This document shows, in pieces, positions 5,495 through 8,653 of a stretch of DNA of 8,653 bases. Numbering within the stretch: the first letter of the stretch is position 1; each line of letters begins with the position of its first letter. The position numbers and the translations under genes are program-made. The stretch is from Spirochaetota bacterium (GTDB taxonomy: Bacteria; Spirochaetota; UBA12135; COTS27; JAFLEE01), in assembly GCA_017302015.1 (NCBI GenBank), contig JAFLEE010000137.1:1-8653 (forward strand), written 5' to 3'. The notes under the pieces are model-generated. The model was not told where the DNA came from. It did no database searches and was given only the letters and a program-made list of their open reading frames with translations.

Positions 5495-6472
5495 ATGTAT
5501 TTCACCGGATTCGCCGACGAAGCCAGTCAGAACCTCGATGACCAGATCCGCGCCACGAAGGCCCTCGGTTGGAAGGCGATCGAGATGCGCGGGGTCGGCG
5601 GGAAGAACCTCACCGAACTAAACGACGCCGAGTTCGACGTCGTCTGCGGGAAACTCGACGAGGCGGGCCTCTCGGTGAATTGCTTCGGCAGCGCCATCGC
5701 CAATGGCCGAAACGTCAAGCCGGGGGAGGACGAGTTCGCGGTGGCGGTGGCCGAACTAACCCGGGCGCTCCCACGCATGAAGCGCATGGGATCGAAGCTG
5801 CTCCGGGGGATGAGTTTCAAACTCCCCGGGCCGGGGGACCATTTCTCGAGCCTCTACGAGAAGAACGTCCTCACCACCATCCGCACGCTGGCCCAACGGT
5901 GCGCCGACGCGGGGGTCGTCTACGTCCACGAAAATTGCAGCGGCTACGGTTCCCTTTCCCCCGAGCACACCCTGCGTTTGGTTCAGGCGGCCTCTTCCAA
6001 GGGCTTCGGCCTCGTTTTCGACGCCGGCAATCCCGTGGGTTCCTCGCGCATCGTCGGGGAAGGGCCCTGGAAGCCGCTCTCGTCCTGGGAGTTCTACGAC
6101 CAGGTCAAGGAGCACGTGGTATACTTCCACATGAAAGACGCGCTCATGGCCGAGCCCCCGAAATCCGGCGCGGCGGAAGAGGCGCACCCCGGCGGCTTCG
6201 TCGCCTCCCGGGAGGCCGCGGCCGCCAGTGGGAAGGCCCCGGACAAGGTGAAGGTCCATGTTTTCCCGGGGGAGGGCGAGGGGGATGTGAAGAGGATCCT
6301 CGCCGATCTCTTTGGGCGCGGCTATGACGGCGGCATTTCCATCGAACCCCACGTGAAGCCCGAGCAGTACGTCCGCCGGCCCATGCCGTTCCCCAACGAG
6401 ACCGAACGCTTCAATATGTACGTCGATTATGGCCGGGCCGCCATGGCCCTGGTCGAAAGCTTGCGCCGCTGA
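5495..6472 (+). CDS. Sugar phosphate isomerase/epimerase-like TIM-barrel protein
   Basis: A 325-residue member of the AP endonuclease family 2 / xylose-isomerase-like TIM-barrel group. The likely metal ligands appear in order on the barrel strands: E146 (VYVHENCSG), D176 (LVFDAGNP), H212 (YFHMKD) and E284 (ISIEPH). The N-terminal FTGFADEAS is typical of the family. VFPGEGEGDVKRILADL (256-272) is the usual segment before the last strand. These enzymes isomerise or epimerise free or phosphorylated sugars, or dehydrate inosose-like cyclitols. They are often encoded next to Gfo/Idh dehydrogenases, as here. It has the best ribosome-binding site in the window and its own AT-rich leader. The exact substrate is unknown, and the DNA-repair activity of the superfamily is unlikely in this context. 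Confidence 0.9.
   Translation: MYFTGFADEASQNLDDQIRATKALGWKAIEMRGVGGKNLTELNDAEFDVVCGKLDEAGLSVNCFGSAIANGRNVKPGEDEFAVAVAELTRALPRMKRMGSKLLRGMSFKLPGPGDHFSSLYEKNVLTTIRTLAQRCADAGVVYVHENCSGYGSLSPEHTLRLVQAASSKGFGLVFDAGNPVGSSRIVGEGPWKPLSSWEFYDQVKEHVVYFHMKDALMAEPPKSGAAEEAHPGGFVASREAAAASGKAPDKVKVHVFPGEGEGDVKRILADLFGRGYDGGISIEPHVKPEQYVRRPMPFPNETERFNMYVDYGRAAMALVESLRR
5812..5824. repeat. Third copy of GAGTTTSAAACTC palindrome
   Basis: GAGTTTCAAACTC is a perfect odd palindrome (6-bp arms around C) inside the isomerase gene, in codons for MSFKLP. With the next two bases it contains the same 13-mer GTTTCAAACTCCC found twice in the oxidoreductase gene. Confidence 0.5.
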
Positions 6473-6515
6473 TGCGCCCCCGCCTCCCGACCCGCGCCGA
6501 TGGGGGGCGTTTTCT

Positions 6516-8567
6516 TTGTCGCGGCTGAACTTCGCCCTCGACGCTCGCGCCGCGGGGTCCAAGGCGCGCGCGGGCCGCTTCCGGACGCTCCACGGCGAGG
6601 TACTCACCCCCGTCTTCATGCCCGTGGGCACCCAGGCGACGGTGAAGGGGCTCACCGTAGACCAATTATCGGCCACGGGCGCCCGCGTGCTCCTCGCCAA
6701 TACCTACCATCTGCTGCTTCGCCCCGGGCCCGAGGTCTTCAAGAAGTTCGGGGGCATCCACCGCTTCATGAAATGGGACGGCCCGGTGCTCACCGACTCC
6801 GGCGGGTTCCAGATCTTTTCCCTGCCCCATGCCCGCCGCCTCGACGAGGAGGGCGCCCGCTTCCAAAGCTATGTCGACGGCACGACCCACCTGCTCTCGC
6901 CCGAGGCCAGCATCGACATGCAGAAGGCCATCGGCAGCGACATCATGATGGTCCTCGACCAGTGCATCCCCTCCACCGCCCCCCTCGAGGTCGCCCGGGA
7001 GGCGATGGAACTCACGCACCGCTGGGCCGGGCGCTCCCTGGCGGCCCGCGGCGATTCGCCCCAAGCGCTCTTCGGGATCGTGCAGGGCGCCTGCCATCCC
7101 GACCTGCGCAAGCAGAGCGCCGCGTTCCTCCGGGATCTCCCCTTCGACGGCCTGGCCATCGGCGGCCTGGCGGTGGGCGAGACCGATGAAGAGCGCCACC
7201 GTTTCACCGATCTGGTCACGGGCGAATTGCCCGAAGATCGACCGCGCTACCTCATGGGCGTGGGCACGCCCCTGGATTTGCTGGAGGCCGTCCACCGCGG
7301 GGTGGATATGTTCGATTGCATCATCCCCTCCCAAGTCGCCGCCCGGGGCATGGCCTTCACCTCCCGGGGCAAGCTCCAATTCCGCCGCAGCGTCTACAAG
7401 TTCTCCGAGGAGACCCTCGACCCCGATTGCGATTGCCAGGCCTGCCGCGGCTATTCCCGCGCCTATCTCCACCACCTCACCAAGGCCAACGAGAGCCTGG
7501 GGGGCCAACTCCTCACCGTCCACAATCTCACCTTCTATCGGCGCCTTATGGCGGGCATTCGCGACGCCATCCTCCGCGGGGATTTTCTGGCGTTCTACGA
7601 AAAGACCCGCTTGGATCTCATGCGCTCCGACGAGGAAAACCCCTGCGAACCCACCCCGCCGCGCCACCGCAAGGCCCCGCGCCCGGGGCGTCTGGGCGAC
7701 TACGAGATCCGCGATTCGCCCCTGGGCTTCTCGAGCGTGGTCCAGACCAGCAGCGGCGAGACCATGCATTCCGTCAACCCGCCGGACGAAGAAGCCGAAC
7801 GCCTCTACGTCGGCCAGTCCTTCCTGGCGAAAAGGCTCGCGGACGGGGGAGCCCCCGGGCGGAAAGCCCTTGTGGTGTGGGATGTGGGCCTGGGCGCGGC
7901 GACCAACGCCATGGCCGCCGTGCGCTGCTACGAGGCTTTGTTTTCCGCATCACCCGCATCGCTGCGAGCGCTCCATCTCGTGAGTTTCGAACGCGACCTG
8001 GATCCCCTGCGCCTGGCCTTGGGGGACCCCGGCCGCTTCCGCCACCTGCGCCACGGCGCGCCCCACGAGCTCCTGCAAAACCACGCGTGGAAGCACGGGG
8101 GGGGCCAATTTGTGTGGGACCTCCACTTGGGTGATTTCGCCGAGCGCTTCGTGGAAGCCCCCGTTCCCGATCTCATCTATTATGATCCGTTTTCCTCCAA
8201 ATCCGACGGGGCGCTCTGGGCGCCGGAACTCTTCACCCGCCTGGCGGCCCATTGCCGGGGCACTTGCGCCGAACTCTATACCTACTCGGCATCGACGGCC
8301 GTGCGGGCCGCGCTTCTCGCCGCCGGGTTCTTCGTCGCGGAAGGCATCGCCACCGGGCCCAAGGCGACCACCACGTTGGCCTTCGCCCAGGCAGAAGGCG
8401 CCGCCGTACACCCAATGCTCCCCAAACTCCTCGGGGCTCGCTGGTTGGAGCGCTGGAGCCGCAGCGGATCCAAATTCCCCCCGGGGATTCCCGACGCCGA
8501 GAAGGCCGCCTTCGCGGGGCGCATCGAGACCCATCCCCAATTCGCCCTCCCGGAAAACGCCCCGTGA
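6516..8567 (+). CDS. tgt: Tgt-MnmD (MnmC2) fusion: tRNA-guanine transglycosylase plus mnm5U34 methyltransferase
   Basis: A continuous 683-residue protein from a TTG start. Residues 1-372 form a complete Tgt, which swaps guanine-34 of GUN-anticodon tRNAs for the queuosine precursor preQ1. Visible are TDSGGFQIFS (D94), VLDQC (D148), GIVQG (Q190), GLAIGGLAVGE (212-222), nucleophile D267 in GVDMFDC, and the zinc site C305, C307, C310, H336. A Pro/Arg-rich linker (about 377-394) follows. Residues about 395-683 match the methyltransferase half of MnmC (DUF752, MnmD): GETMHSVNPPDEEAERLYV, SAM loop VVWDVGLGAATNA (453-465), E492, and YYDPFSS (D557), the counterpart of DGFAP. The FAD domain of MnmC is absent. 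The TTG has a G-run (6502-6507) eight bases upstream, and earlier in-frame ATGs overlap the isomerase. In-frame ATG 7620 could also yield free methyltransferase. Confidence 0.92.
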   Translation: MSRLNFALDARAAGSKARAGRFRTLHGEVLTPVFMPVGTQATVKGLTVDQLSATGARVLLANTYHLLLRPGPEVFKKFGGIHRFMKWDGPVLTDSGGFQIFSLPHARRLDEEGARFQSYVDGTTHLLSPEASIDMQKAIGSDIMMVLDQCIPSTAPLEVAREAMELTHRWAGRSLAARGDSPQALFGIVQGACHPDLRKQSAAFLRDLPFDGLAIGGLAVGETDEERHRFTDLVTGELPEDRPRYLMGVGTPLDLLEAVHRGVDMFDCIIPSQVAARGMAFTSRGKLQFRRSVYKFSEETLDPDCDCQACRGYSRAYLHHLTKANESLGGQLLTVHNLTFYRRLMAGIRDAILRGDFLAFYEKTRLDLMRSDEENPCEPTPPRHRKAPRPGRLGDYEIRDSPLGFSSVVQTSSGETMHSVNPPDEEAERLYVGQSFLAKRLADGGAPGRKALVVWDVGLGAATNAMAAVRCYEALFSASPASLRALHLVSFERDLDPLRLALGDPGRFRHLRHGAPHELLQNHAWKHGGGQFVWDLHLGDFAERFVEAPVPDLIYYDPFSSKSDGALWAPELFTRLAAHCRGTCAELYTYSASTAVRAALLAAGFFVAEGIATGPKATTTLAFAQAEGAAVHPMLPKLLGARWLERWSRSGSKFPPGIPDAEKAAFAGRIETHPQFALPENAP

Positions 8568-8653
8568 GCGAGTCAGATCCCCCCGTCCCCCCCGCCCCGT
8601 CCCCGGAACAGGAACTACTCGACGCCCTCCACCAGGTGATGCCGTTCGGAAAA
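8564..8653 (+). CDS. DUF3820-like protein, N-terminus only
   Basis: The first 30 codons of a gene that runs off the window. The GTG start overlaps the TGA of the Tgt fusion (GTGA), a typical translational-coupling junction. A proline-rich leader (SESDPPVPPAPSPEQ) is followed by ELLDALHQVMPFGK. The MPFGK segment at the edge matches, from memory, the start of the DUF3820 core (MPFGKYKGR...DLP), a small family of unknown function once labelled quorum-sensing-regulated virulence factor. The start has only a weak Shine-Dalgarno. The codon pattern matches its neighbours. The identification rests on about ten residues and so is moderate. Confidence 0.65.
   Translation, partial: MSESDPPVPPAPSPEQELLDALHQVMPFGK

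Noticed and set aside
7075-7092. GIVQGA in Tgt as a damaged substrate loop
   Set aside because: The position after GIVQG varies in functional Tgt enzymes, and the important glutamine (Q190) is present.
7698-8567. Loss of the MnmC FAD domain as a truncation
   Set aside because: Stand-alone methyltransferase-only MnmC2/MnmD proteins are known, so absence of the oxidase half does not indicate damage.
1-8653. tRNA, rRNA, CRISPR, insertion sequence or attachment site
   Set aside because: No cloverleaf, repeat-spacer pattern, transposase-like protein or flanking terminal repeats were seen on either strand.

Overview
High-GC bacterial DNA with strongly G/C-ending codons in nearly every gene. The proteins (AraC regulators, an SGNH esterase, a Gfo/Idh oxidoreductase, a sugar-isomerase TIM barrel, Tgt, a DUF3820-like protein) fit a Gram-negative, carbohydrate-using bacterium. 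I cannot fix the phylum: Fibrobacterota, the PVC group and Myxococcota-like lineages all seem possible from gene content. No rRNA, tRNA, CRISPR array or insertion sequence was seen.

Left part (1-1458): a coding-like but unresolved stretch at the edge, then a UPF0178 (YaiI/YqxD) PIN-like protein on the minus strand. A HAD-family phosphatase is transcribed divergently from it. The 87-bp gap between them carries a perfect 9-bp inverted repeat.

Middle part (1512-6472): a compact, co-directional carbohydrate-type locus. Its order is AraC regulator 1, a cytoplasmic SGNH/GDSL esterase, AraC regulator 2, a Gfo/Idh/MocA NAD(P)-dependent oxidoreductase and a xylose-isomerase-like TIM-barrel isomerase/epimerase. 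The first three genes are 14-28 bp apart and are probably cotranscribed. The oxidoreductase has a 118-bp leader with AraC-style direct repeats. The isomerase has its own unusually AT-rich 220-bp leader. The simplest reading is uptake and processing of an acylated sugar or sugar derivative: deacylation, oxidation or epimerisation, then isomerisation, under two regulators. The substrate cannot be read from the sequence.

Right part (6516-8653): one continuous 683-codon reading frame joins a complete tRNA-guanine transglycosylase (Tgt, queuosine-34 pathway) to a complete MnmC2/MnmD-type methyltransferase (mnm5U34 pathway). A single protein therefore carries enzymes for two different wobble-position modifications, which is the most striking item in the window. 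Its stop codon overlaps the GTG start of a DUF3820-like gene cut by the window edge.
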